The position numbers were made by a program, and so were the translations under genes. Below, piece after piece: positions 6,045 to 12,426 of a DNA stretch of 12,426 nucleotides; within the stretch, counting starts at the first letter, position 1, and every line of letters begins with the position of its first letter. The stretch is taken from the NCBI GenBank assembly GCA_002789465.1, contig PFTH01000141.1, positions 1 through 12,426 on the forward strand, given 5' to 3'. The notes under the pieces are model-generated. The model was not told where the DNA came from. It did not search any database and was given only the letters and a program-made list of their open reading frames with translations. This DNA comes from Candidatus Roizmanbacteria bacterium CG_4_9_14_0_8_um_filter_34_12 (GTDB lineage: Bacteria; Patescibacteriota; Microgenomatia; UBA1406; GWC2-37-13).

Positions 6045-6073
6045 GACTGGATCCCCGCCTACGCGGGGATGAC
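6045..6073 (+). repeat. Palindromic intergenic repeat, copy C
   Basis: It reads GACTGG, ATCCCCGC, CTAC, GCGGGGAT, GAC: an 8-bp perfect GC-rich stem, 4-nt loop. This is closest to a widespread bacterial palindrome of the form TGGAT-CCCGC-loop-GCGGG-ATGAC, known to me from many AT-rich genomes. It lies 10 nt beyond the stop codon of the second GT4 gene, read in that gene's direction upstream to 6073, but lacks a U-tract on that strand. Confidence 0.82.
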
Positions 6074-6082
6074 ATTACCTTA

Positions 6083-7180
6083 TTAATTCATCATCAACGT
6101 TTTAATAAGCAAATTATAATACTTTTTCCACGTGAATTGTTTAGAATGAGCCAAACCCTTGTTTTTTAAATCATTCCGTAACTGAATATCGTCAATCAAT
6201 CGTTTCATTGCTTGAGCAATTGATTGAATTGACATCGGATCAAAATACAAGGCATTTTCTTTGGCAATTTCAGATAAAGAAGATGAGTTTGATACTGTAA
6301 CCGGTGTACCATTTTGCATTGCCTCAAGAACCGGATAACCAAATCCTTCCCAAATTGACGGGTACACAAAGAATAATGCTTGCTGATATAGAACTGTCAG
6401 CTCATCATCATTTAGATAACCAAGCAATTTGATTTTTTCATTTTTATTTATTATTTTTTTTATTTCCTTATCCCATCCTTTTGAACCAACAATTACCAAA
6501 TCAGGTTTTGGTTCTTTTATTGAGGAATAAGCATCAATTAATCTCTTAAGATTTTTACGTGGTTCCAGTTTCCCAACTGATAAAATGTATGGTTTTGTTA
6601 TATGATATTTAGATAATACCTCGTGATAATCTGTTATTTGTTTTGCTAGATTTAGACCAGGATAATTAGTGAAGATTTTATTTCCATTAATCTTAAGCAG
6701 CTCAATTACATCGTTTTTTGTAGATATTGAATCAGTAAAAATTATTTTAGACTCCTTTTTCACCCAGTTTATTCGCTGCGTTTGAGTTTTTAATATATTT
6801 GATTGAATAGTTTCTGGGAAGCGAAGATAAGCTAGGTCATGAATAATGGTTGCTTTTTTAAGATCAGAAGGAGGTTCAACCCAGTCTGAACTGATAAACC
6901 AATCTAAATATCCAACAAGGTTTTCAACTTTAAATTTATGTATATTATTCCATAAAGCAGACACTGCAGTTGGTGGTAGTGGTATCTTGATCAATCGATG
7001 ACCTTTTAGTTTAATTAATTTTTCTAATGTATTTGGGAGTGATTGACGGAGGGAATAAAATAAAAAGGTCCATCGATTTTTTGTGTCATTTTCGAGAATA
7101 GTATTAACTAGCCCATCAGTAAATCGTGCAACACCGGAACCAGAATGAACAATTTGTGAGATATCAATTCCGATTTTCAT
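6083..7180 (-). CDS. Glycosyltransferase family 4 (GT-B fold)
   Basis: A second GT4 enzyme of 365 residues, using the ATG at 7180 where the first strand MKIGIDISQIVHSGSGVARF begins. Upstream in-frame starts at 7198 (ATG) and 7204 (TTG) would add a Lys-rich tail and overlap the preceding gene further. The N-terminal domain includes TIIHDLAYLRFP (111-122). The donor domain has PYILSVGKLEPRKNLKRL (197-214), VIVGSKGW (229-236) and the intact E-x7-E motif WEGFGYPVLEAM (Glu278, Glu286). It overlaps the preceding GT4 gene by 17 nt and has no Shine-Dalgarno, so translation is probably coupled. Its likely job is to add one sugar to the lipid-linked glycan; donor and linkage are unknown. The product resembles the third GT4 in the cluster and may come from an old duplication. 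Confidence 0.92.
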   Translation of the reverse strand: MKIGIDISQIVHSGSGVARFTDGLVNTILENDTKNRWTFLFYSLRQSLPNTLEKLIKLKGHRLIKIPLPPTAVSALWNNIHKFKVENLVGYLDWFISSDWVEPPSDLKKATIIHDLAYLRFPETIQSNILKTQTQRINWVKKESKIIFTDSISTKNDVIELLKINGNKIFTNYPGLNLAKQITDYHEVLSKYHITKPYILSVGKLEPRKNLKRLIDAYSSIKEPKPDLVIVGSKGWDKEIKKIINKNEKIKLLGYLNDDELTVLYQQALFFVYPSIWEGFGYPVLEAMQNGTPVTVSNSSSLSEIAKENALYFDPMSIQSIAQAMKRLIDDIQLRNDLKNKGLAHSKQFTWKKYYNLLIKTLMMN

Positions 7181-8375
7181 GGGAAACGATTTTTTCATAT
7201 TCAATTTCTAACTGTTGTGCAATTTTGTTCCAATTATAACGGCTTTTAATTAACTCAAAAGCATTTTTTTGGATTTGTCGATAGAGAGTTGGATTTTTCA
7301 GAACGTTAGTAATTTGTTTGACAAATTCTTCTGGTTTGTTGGCAATTAATACGTCTTTGTTATTAATTAAGTCAAGTCCTTGAATCCCGGTTTTAGTTGC
7401 AATAACAGGTAAACCATTTGCCATAGCAGCTAAGATTTTTAATCTCGTTCCTCCGGGGCCAAAAATTGGTGCGAGAAACAGAGTTGCTTGACGATATAAT
7501 TTAATTACAATCTGTGAATCTTCTGGCGCAATATCAATGATTTGGATATTATTATCAGTTAATTGATTGATTTTATTTTTTGCATTTTGTCCGGCAATAA
7601 TTATTTTTATTCTTGGATACTTCTTTTTCAACTCAGGATAAATTTTATTAAGTAAAAAATTTGCTGCTTCTGTATTTTGTAACCAAGAAAAATTACCTTG
7701 AAATAATAATAACGGTTGCTTGAGGTTCATTTTAGGAAAAGAAGAGACGATCATTTCTTCACCGGCTCCATTTGGAACAACCACAGGTTCGATTAAAGGC
7801 TCAAGTTTTTGAATAATCGCACGATCGCTTTGTGAAACTGTTCCAACGAGTTTGGCTTTGCCCCAATAGTAACGTTCAGAGCGTTTTAGTTTCATAATGT
7901 CAAGAAGAAAAAATGGTTTGATTATCCAAGGTAGAGAGTTTACAAAATGTTGATAAACCATATATTCGATTGTTTGCTCCAGTAAAAAAATTGGAACGTT
8001 AGTTGGAGGGAGATGAGGCATAATATAAAATGTCTCTGCGTGAATAACATCAAATTTTTTTGTTTTCAATAAGTGTTTTAATAATGTTTTTGCTTCAGAA
8101 GAAAAGTTTCTTACGATTAAAAAAGGATCATCGGTAAATATTGATTTAAATATATTTTTAAGTTCCCACGGTTTAGTTGGACGTTTACATAAATAAACTG
8201 ATTTACAATAGGATTGAAGATGGGATAAATATTTTTTTTCTTGGTCATTTTTATATAGTGAAATAAGAGTTATATCATGCTTTTTACTTAAGTATTGAAT
8301 CAGGTTTAAGGTTCGTATTTGACCACCAGATGCCGGAGGGTATGGTAGGTAGGGAGTGAGCATTAAAATCTTCAT
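7164..8375 (-). CDS. Glycosyltransferase family 4-like (GT-B fold), no E-x7-E
   Basis: At 403 residues it has the usual two-domain GT-B layout. The N-terminal domain opens MKILMLTPYLPYPPASGGQ, with the glycine loop that follows the first strand, and contains FDVIHAETFY (108-117). The C-terminal domain has LLFQGNFSWLQN (223-234), IIIAGQNA (258-265) and GGTRLKILAAMANGLPVIAT (308-327). In most GT4 enzymes the last block holds a Glu in 'LEAMA' and another eight residues earlier. Here both are missing: Ala replaces the second Glu and the first sits in a Gly-rich turn. Close relatives with GGTRLK-type loops often keep the second Glu, so activity is plausible but not certain. The ATG forms an ATGA overlap with the preceding gene's stop codon. 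Confidence 0.87.
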   Translation of the reverse strand: MKILMLTPYLPYPPASGGQIRTLNLIQYLSKKHDITLISLYKNDQEKKYLSHLQSYCKSVYLCKRPTKPWELKNIFKSIFTDDPFLIVRNFSSEAKTLLKHLLKTKKFDVIHAETFYIMPHLPPTNVPIFLLEQTIEYMVYQHFVNSLPWIIKPFFLLDIMKLKRSERYYWGKAKLVGTVSQSDRAIIQKLEPLIEPVVVPNGAGEEMIVSSFPKMNLKQPLLLFQGNFSWLQNTEAANFLLNKIYPELKKKYPRIKIIIAGQNAKNKINQLTDNNIQIIDIAPEDSQIVIKLYRQATLFLAPIFGPGGTRLKILAAMANGLPVIATKTGIQGLDLINNKDVLIANKPEEFVKQITNVLKNPTLYRQIQKNAFELIKSRYNWNKIAQQLEIEYEKIVSHENRN

Positions 8376-9850
8376 AGGGAAAAAAGTGTGAACTGTGCGT
8401 TTTCAAAAACAGTTTTATACAGTTCGGTTTTTTTTGTGTTGGCAATTGTTTCCGAATTAAGTGTAACGAAATATTGATAACCCATATTTTTTAATTCTTT
8501 TAGTCCTTTGTTTAAGCCAGGGGATCCTTTTCGATCAATCAAATACAATAAAGTCGTGTCTCCCATTCTGTCAGTGACAATTTTTGCGTTTGGAGGGGTT
8601 AGAGTTCTAATTATTTTTGCAATCTGCGGAAGTTCTGGAGGATAGTAATAAAAATCCCTAACTTTATAAAATGAAAAAAACCAAGCAAAAGCAAGGATAA
8701 AAATTATCAAAATTACACAAAGAAAAGGATTGATAAAAGTCTTTGTATTTGTGAATAATGAATTAATTCCAAGACCAATCATAATGGCAATTCCAGGTAA
8801 AATTAAAGTTTGATAATATTCATGTTGAACATTACCACCTTGGAAAGTGAAAAGATAAACTAAGCCTGATATTAGTACAGAATGTAAAATATATTTTTTT
8901 GATTTAATAAAAAAGCCTAACAAGACAAAAAAAGAGAGATAAACACCTAACATGTTTTGACCGATGCGTTCAAAAAATATCCAGCGGAAAAAAGCCGGTC
9001 TAAAGAAAATATTTTCCTGACCTTTGTAGGTATTTACATAAGCAATTAACCAGGAATTTGCCGGAATTCCTTCAGGAAATGCTTTGATGTAATTACGCCA
9101 AAGTAACAGAGGAATAAAAACAATTATAAAATATAGATAAAATCTCCAACTTTTTATAATTTGAAAGTGTTCTTTTGATAAAAAAATAAAACCTAATGTT
9201 AAAGAATAAAAAATTACCGTTGGTTTAACAAGTGTTGCTAGGGCAAAAAAAATTGCTGAAAATAAAACGTGGATTAAAGAATAAGATTCTTTTATTGATC
9301 GGTGAGTTCCTTTATATAAAAAGAAAATTGAAAGCATTACTAGAGAAAGCGCTGGGGTTTCTGGTAGAATGACGCGTGAAAAATAAACAAAAAAAGGAAA
9401 AACCGCATAAATTCCTGAAGTTACAACCGCAGTAAATCGATTGACTTCTTTAAAGCAGAGATAATACAAGACAGCAATGGTAATAAGTGAAAATAATGCG
9501 GTTGTAATTCTTCCCCAAGCTTCGATCGATATTCCAGGATATGCCTTATAAAAAAAAGCAAATATGGCATTGTAAATTGGAAACTCAACAAATCTGTAGC
9601 CATTTGGATTTTCTATTCCTGATTCAATCGCAGATAAATCATCGTAGCGAGGTGACATTAGGTTAAAGCCATCTCTAACAAAATTACGAGCGACTGCTGC
9701 TGTATCAACTTGTCTCCAGGAATGATAATCAGCCAGGGGAATGTTGACTTTATAAAGTCGAAATGATAAGGCAACAACTAAGATTATTGATAATAATATT
9801 GCGTCAATCAAGGCAAAAGAGGAGATAAGCGTTGGTTTTTTTGTAATCAT
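8372..9850 (-). CDS. ArnT/PMT-like membrane glycosyltransferase (GT-C fold)
   Basis: A 492-residue polytopic membrane protein of the dolichyl-phosphate-mannose-protein mannosyltransferase (PMT_2, GT39/GT83) superfamily. These take sugars from polyprenyl-phosphate carriers and attach them on the outer face of the membrane. After the first membrane helix (about 12-30) is the family loop DYHSWRQVDTAA (41-52), where Asp41 is the likely catalytic acid. It also has ILPETP (161-166), LVKP (207-210) and QHEYYQ (342-347). About ten to twelve hydrophobic segments follow, then a soluble C-terminal tail from about 400. I use the ATG at 9850 because it makes an ATGA overlap with the O-antigen ligase stop; a TTG start at 9898 would add 16 polar residues. 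Acceptor (glycan, lipid or protein) cannot be read from sequence. Confidence 0.86.
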   Translation of the reverse strand: MITKKPTLISSFALIDAILLSIILVVALSFRLYKVNIPLADYHSWRQVDTAAVARNFVRDGFNLMSPRYDDLSAIESGIENPNGYRFVEFPIYNAIFAFFYKAYPGISIEAWGRITTALFSLITIAVLYYLCFKEVNRFTAVVTSGIYAVFPFFVYFSRVILPETPALSLVMLSIFFLYKGTHRSIKESYSLIHVLFSAIFFALATLVKPTVIFYSLTLGFIFLSKEHFQIIKSWRFYLYFIIVFIPLLLWRNYIKAFPEGIPANSWLIAYVNTYKGQENIFFRPAFFRWIFFERIGQNMLGVYLSFFVLLGFFIKSKKYILHSVLISGLVYLFTFQGGNVQHEYYQTLILPGIAIMIGLGINSLFTNTKTFINPFLCVILIIFILAFAWFFSFYKVRDFYYYPPELPQIAKIIRTLTPPNAKIVTDRMGDTTLLYLIDRKGSPGLNKGLKELKNMGYQYFVTLNSETIANTKKTELYKTVFENAQFTLFSL

Positions 9851-11352
9851 ATTTTTTTTAGTTTGGAATAACCGATAAAAATTCCTGTCATCATCCAAAA
9901 TTGAAATGCAACCTTTGATGCTTCAAAGATATCAAAATATGTAGCTGTTATGAGTAAGCTAACAAATCCAAATAAAAATGTGGCGTATAAATATCGTTCA
10001 GATTGTTTTGTTTTTTTAGCAAATATCAGTAATTCTTTGAAAATTGTAATAAGAATATATATAAAAAGTAATGTGCCTACTAATCCGAATTCACCTAACC
10101 AACGCAGATAATCACTATCTGTTGCCTCAGTAAGAGCTGAGGGTCCAACACCAAAAATCGGATGTTTTAAAAACGCATGAATTGCCCGTGGCCATTCTAC
10201 CTGGATTCTTGTAGCAAAGGAAATATCCGAAACAATTGTACTGATAGGTCTTAATGTTGCAGAAATTGAGGCTAATAGAATATCTTCTTCCAGCTTTGTA
10301 AGAATACGTCCTTCTTTTGAAGCTTCGTTACGAAGATCTTCAAGGATTTTTGAATTTGCTAAACCTTGGTCGTTTGCAATTGTAGCCGGATCATAATTCA
10401 CAGGTTTATTAATCTGTAGATAGAGAGAGCCGGCAGGCACTTCTTTACTGGAAATTGTTTGCGGGATCACGACCTGTCCGGTTTTTTGATTGATGAAAAT
10501 TTGTTTTACTTGAAATGTACGACTGATTCGTGATGTTAGGTTTTTCGATGTAAAGGTAAAAAGTAAAGTAAAAGCGAAAATAATTATTAAAGTTTTTGGT
10601 TTTTTAAAAAATATTAACATCGGAAATATTGTTGCAAGATAAGCTCCAAACGATGCTCGAGACGCGGTTAATATTAAAATAAATATCGAAAAAATAAAAA
10701 GTAGTAGATATGGAATTTTTTGTCGAAAAAAATAAAATCCTAAAATTATCGGCATTAAAAATACTGTCCATGCGGCTAGGTCATAATGTCCACCAAAGGT
10801 TGAGGAAATTCGCGCTTCCGGTGTTAAAAATAGCAAATAACCTTTAGAATATTCCGGGTTCATGGTTTGCACTGCTGGCCAACCAAGAAATTTCTGACCG
10901 ACTCCATATATATTTGCAATCAAAACAGTAAGTAATATTAATGAAAGATAATAGAAAAAATCTTTTTTATTTTTAATACTTGACCAGGCAATGAAAAAGA
11001 TACTCATATACTCAACTCTTCGCAACATATGTAGAATTCCCAAATGACGGATAACAATGGTTTTTAGAATTAAGTGACCAATTGCTACGGATATAAATCC
11101 GGCAACCCAAAAAGCTATAAATAAAAGTAGGTATTTAGGATCAATTTGAACTTTTTTTCGAATAAATTGAATTAAGAATACAATTAATAAAACCGCGATA
11201 AAAAAATCTTCCATTCGGATTGATATATATGTGTAATTAACATTACTAATACGTAGTTTTGGATAAAGAGGGCTTAAAAAAATAAAAAGTGAGATAAATA
11301 TTTTAATAAGATTTTTATCAATCCATTTGAGCCACTTGATAAGCTTTTTCAT
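9847..11352 (-). CDS. O-antigen ligase/polymerase family membrane protein (Wzy_C)
   Basis: A 501-residue membrane protein, using the ATG at 11352; a TTG at 11361 would add three residues. It has about eleven predicted hydrophobic segments, with a long non-membrane loop at about 270-405 before the Wzy_C signature HPIFGVGPSALTEA and YLRWLGEFGLVGTLLFI (about 397-431). Other family-like blocks are RISSTFGGHYDLAAW (181-195) and TASRASFGAYLA (229-240). Such proteins polymerise lipid-linked repeats or ligate finished glycan to a carrier outside the membrane. The histidine that WaaL ligases keep next to the YL motif is Asp-Ser-Asp here, so polymerase or another acceptor chemistry is as likely as classical ligation. 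It overlaps the GT2 gene by 35 nt and the next gene by 4 nt (ATGA), showing tight translational coupling. Confidence 0.85.
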   Translation of the reverse strand: MKKLIKWLKWIDKNLIKIFISLFIFLSPLYPKLRISNVNYTYISIRMEDFFIAVLLIVFLIQFIRKKVQIDPKYLLLFIAFWVAGFISVAIGHLILKTIVIRHLGILHMLRRVEYMSIFFIAWSSIKNKKDFFYYLSLILLTVLIANIYGVGQKFLGWPAVQTMNPEYSKGYLLFLTPEARISSTFGGHYDLAAWTVFLMPIILGFYFFRQKIPYLLLFIFSIFILILTASRASFGAYLATIFPMLIFFKKPKTLIIIFAFTLLFTFTSKNLTSRISRTFQVKQIFINQKTGQVVIPQTISSKEVPAGSLYLQINKPVNYDPATIANDQGLANSKILEDLRNEASKEGRILTKLEEDILLASISATLRPISTIVSDISFATRIQVEWPRAIHAFLKHPIFGVGPSALTEATDSDYLRWLGEFGLVGTLLFIYILITIFKELLIFAKKTKQSERYLYATFLFGFVSLLITATYFDIFEASKVAFQFWMMTGIFIGYSKLKKI

Positions 11353-12220
11353 ATGTTTCAATTAAATAACGGTTATTAAACAGTTTTCCAAGAATAATTC
11401 CAATCAGTGCTTTTAATTTTAACATAATCGTCAGGATCTTGCAGGATAACGGAGAATGGTGCTTTTTATAAAAATACTTTAGTCCTTTAAATACCTGGAT
11501 AATTGGAAAAGTTTTTCCGTTGCTTGAACCGGACCCCAGATGAATAAAGTAAGCTCCAGGATATAATAACGTTTTGTAACCTAATTGATGAGCGCGATAT
11601 AGCAGATCAATTTCATCCATATACATAAAAATATTTTCATCAAACCCGTTTAGTTTTTCCAAAAATGATTTTTTTGTGAGAATACAGGCTCCGGAAATCC
11701 AATCAACTGATTTTTCTTGATTTGGCGATGATCGGGTTAATCCCCAATAATCACCGCGTAAAAACAAATGGGCAAAGATCATGGGTAAAGAATAAAACGG
11801 TCCGCAAGATGCTTGAGGGGTGTTATCTTGATTTAGCAACTTTCCACCGATGAACTGAAATTGGTTTTTATTATTTTGAAAGCGTTCTAACAACTTTTCT
11901 ATTGCATTATCTAAAACAATCGTATCAGAGTTTAACAATAAAATATTTTCACTTTGTGCAAGTTCAATCCCCTGATTATTAGCTTTTCCATAACCTAAAT
12001 TATTTTTATTTTGGATAATTTTGACTTTTAATTTGTAATTTTGATTTTTGACTTTTAACTTTTGAATTTCGTCGATTGTCTTATCTTTTGAAGCATTGTC
12101 AATGATAATAATTTCACATACAATATTTTTTATTGATTTAATGATTGAATTTATACAGTTTAGAGTAATCCGTAACGTGTTATAAGAAACTATAATAATT
12201 GAGAGGTCTGGTTTATTCAT
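11318..12220 (-). CDS. Glycosyltransferase family 2, rhamnosyltransferase-like (WbbL type)
   Basis: A 300-residue GT-A fold inverting glycosyltransferase acting at the cytoplasmic face. It has DLSIIIVSYN (5-14), EIIIIDNASKDKT (36-48), NNLGYGKANNQGI (73-85), the metal-binding block LLNSDT (95-100), the acceptor-side DWISGACILTKKSF (173-186) and MDEIDLLYRAHQLGY (201-215). This is the pattern of WbbL-like dTDP-rhamnosyl and related transferases; rhamnose itself is not proven. I use the ATG at 12220. The longer frame starts at a TTG at 12238 that lies in the extended -10 promoter. Residues about 53-68 (KLKVKNQNYKLKVK) come from a heptanucleotide DNA repeat. It is the first gene of the cluster, and its C-terminus overlaps the O-antigen ligase gene. 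Confidence 0.9.
   Translation of the reverse strand: MNKPDLSIIIVSYNTLRITLNCINSIIKSIKNIVCEIIIIDNASKDKTIDEIQKLKVKNQNYKLKVKIIQNKNNLGYGKANNQGIELAQSENILLLNSDTIVLDNAIEKLLERFQNNKNQFQFIGGKLLNQDNTPQASCGPFYSLPMIFAHLFLRGDYWGLTRSSPNQEKSVDWISGACILTKKSFLEKLNGFDENIFMYMDEIDLLYRAHQLGYKTLLYPGAYFIHLGSGSSNGKTFPIIQVFKGLKYFYKKHHSPLSCKILTIMLKLKALIGIILGKLFNNRYLIETYEKAYQVAQMD
12023..12063. repeat. Heptanucleotide repeat inside the GT2 gene
   Basis: Degenerate 7-nt units (GACTTTT, AATTTGT, AATTTT, GATTTTT, GACTTTT, AACTTTT on the + strand) give an in-frame Lys/Val/Gln/Asn stretch between the two N-terminal beta strands of the GT2 domain. It is the same unit family as in the FemAB-like gene, 7.5 kb away. Confidence 0.75.
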
Positions 12221-12228
12221 TAGCCTTA

Positions 12229-12237
12229 ATTTTATCA
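12229..12237 (-). promoter_or_regulatory. Promoter of the glycan cluster (extended -10)
   Basis: On the reverse strand TGA precedes TAAAAT (TGnTAAAAT) with 8 nt to the ATG at 12220. The -35 is weak at every normal spacing. Predicted +1 is within 1-3 nt of the start codon, so the first gene would be translated from a nearly leaderless mRNA. Confidence 0.6.
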
Positions 12238-12348
12238 AAAAATAGTAAAAATATCAGGATGAACTGCTTTCTGCTGAAAAAGAGGCAAGGGAGAAAAGAA
12301 TTGGGGTGTGGAAAAGGTAAAATCTTAAACTTTAAAAGAAAGACTTTA

Positions 12349-12378
12349 TTTAGATTTTAAGAAATAAACTGGTAAAAT
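12349..12378 (+). promoter_or_regulatory. Promoter of the right-edge gene (extended -10)
   Basis: TGG precedes TAAAAT (12373-12378), an extended -10. A TTTAGA at 12349-12354 gives a 4-of-6 -35 match at 18 bp. The ATG is only 6 nt downstream of the -10, so the start codon should coincide with +1 (leaderless). A 7-bp inverted repeat AAAATCT/AGATTTT (12319-12325, 12352-12358) overlaps the -35 and could be an operator. Confidence 0.55.
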
Positions 12379-12384
12379 ATCTTC

Positions 12385-12426
12385 ATGTCTCAAAACATTC
12401 AACCTCCCAGCCGAAGACAAATAATC
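12385..12426 (+). CDS. Start of an unidentified gene, cut by the window edge
   Basis: An ATG placed right after an extended -10 opens a frame of 14 codons (MSQNIQPPSRRQII) that stays open to the window end. The short N-terminus is polar with Pro-Pro and Arg-Arg and has no recognisable motif. It is divergent from the glycan cluster, from which 164 bp separate the two start codons. The call as a gene rests mainly on the promoter and start-codon geometry; function unknown. Confidence 0.5.
   Translation, partial: MSQNIQPPSRRQII

Noticed and set aside
5942..6073. Rho-independent terminators in the gap between GT4 genes
   Set aside because: The hairpins are good but none is followed by a U-tract on the transcribed (minus) strand, and copies are in mixed orientation.
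12239..12384. Riboswitch or small RNA in the divergent intergenic region
   Set aside because: Both promoters put +1 next to the start codons, which leaves no leader for a riboswitch, and no strong fold is visible in the remaining bases.

Overview
The window looks like a piece of a small-genome, AT-rich bacterium, most likely a Candidate Phyla Radiation (Patescibacteria) member close to Microgenomates. This is inferred from low GC (roughly one third by eye), almost no Shine-Dalgarno sequences, promoters that place the start codon at or near +1, a compact operon of surface-glycan genes with 4-base overlaps, and intergenic palindromic repeats. No marker gene here fixes the phylum.

Left part (1-2764, + strand): the C-terminal end of a 2-oxoacid:ferredoxin oxidoreductase beta subunit, then a full Lon protease. 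The lon promoter is a near-perfect sigma-70 type (TTGACA, 17 bp, TATACT). A 27-bp CIRCE-like element (HrcA operator) lies over its spacer and -10. The longest lon reading frame opens with a TTG that is the -35 hexamer itself; the real start is the ATG at 302, giving a nearly leaderless mRNA.

Middle (2765-3788): a GC-richer block of unknown origin, then a minus-strand tRNA unit with a perfect extended -10. An intact tRNA-Pro(UGG) lies inside the anticodon loop of a second, decayed tRNA-Pro, at the tip of a 16-bp imperfect stem. The decayed host tRNA also has a palindromic insertion in its D-loop. Next comes a broken IS200/REP-type (Y1) transposase gene with a nonsense mutation, a frameshift and a changed HUH motif. 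It carries a perfect 31-nt palindrome inside its reading frame.

Right part (12238 down to 3785, minus strand): a seven-gene surface-glycan cluster. In transcription order it has a GT2 rhamnosyltransferase-like enzyme, an O-antigen ligase/polymerase (Wzy_C) membrane protein, an ArnT/PMT-like membrane glycosyltransferase, two GT4 enzymes, a gap with three covarying palindromic repeats, a third GT4 enzyme, and a FemA/FemB-like ligase. A reasonable reading is that cytoplasmic GT2 and GT4 enzymes build a lipid-linked oligosaccharide, the membrane proteins polymerise or transfer it outside, and the FemAB-like protein modifies the peptidoglycan peptide. A divergent gene of unknown function starts at 12385 and runs off the window.
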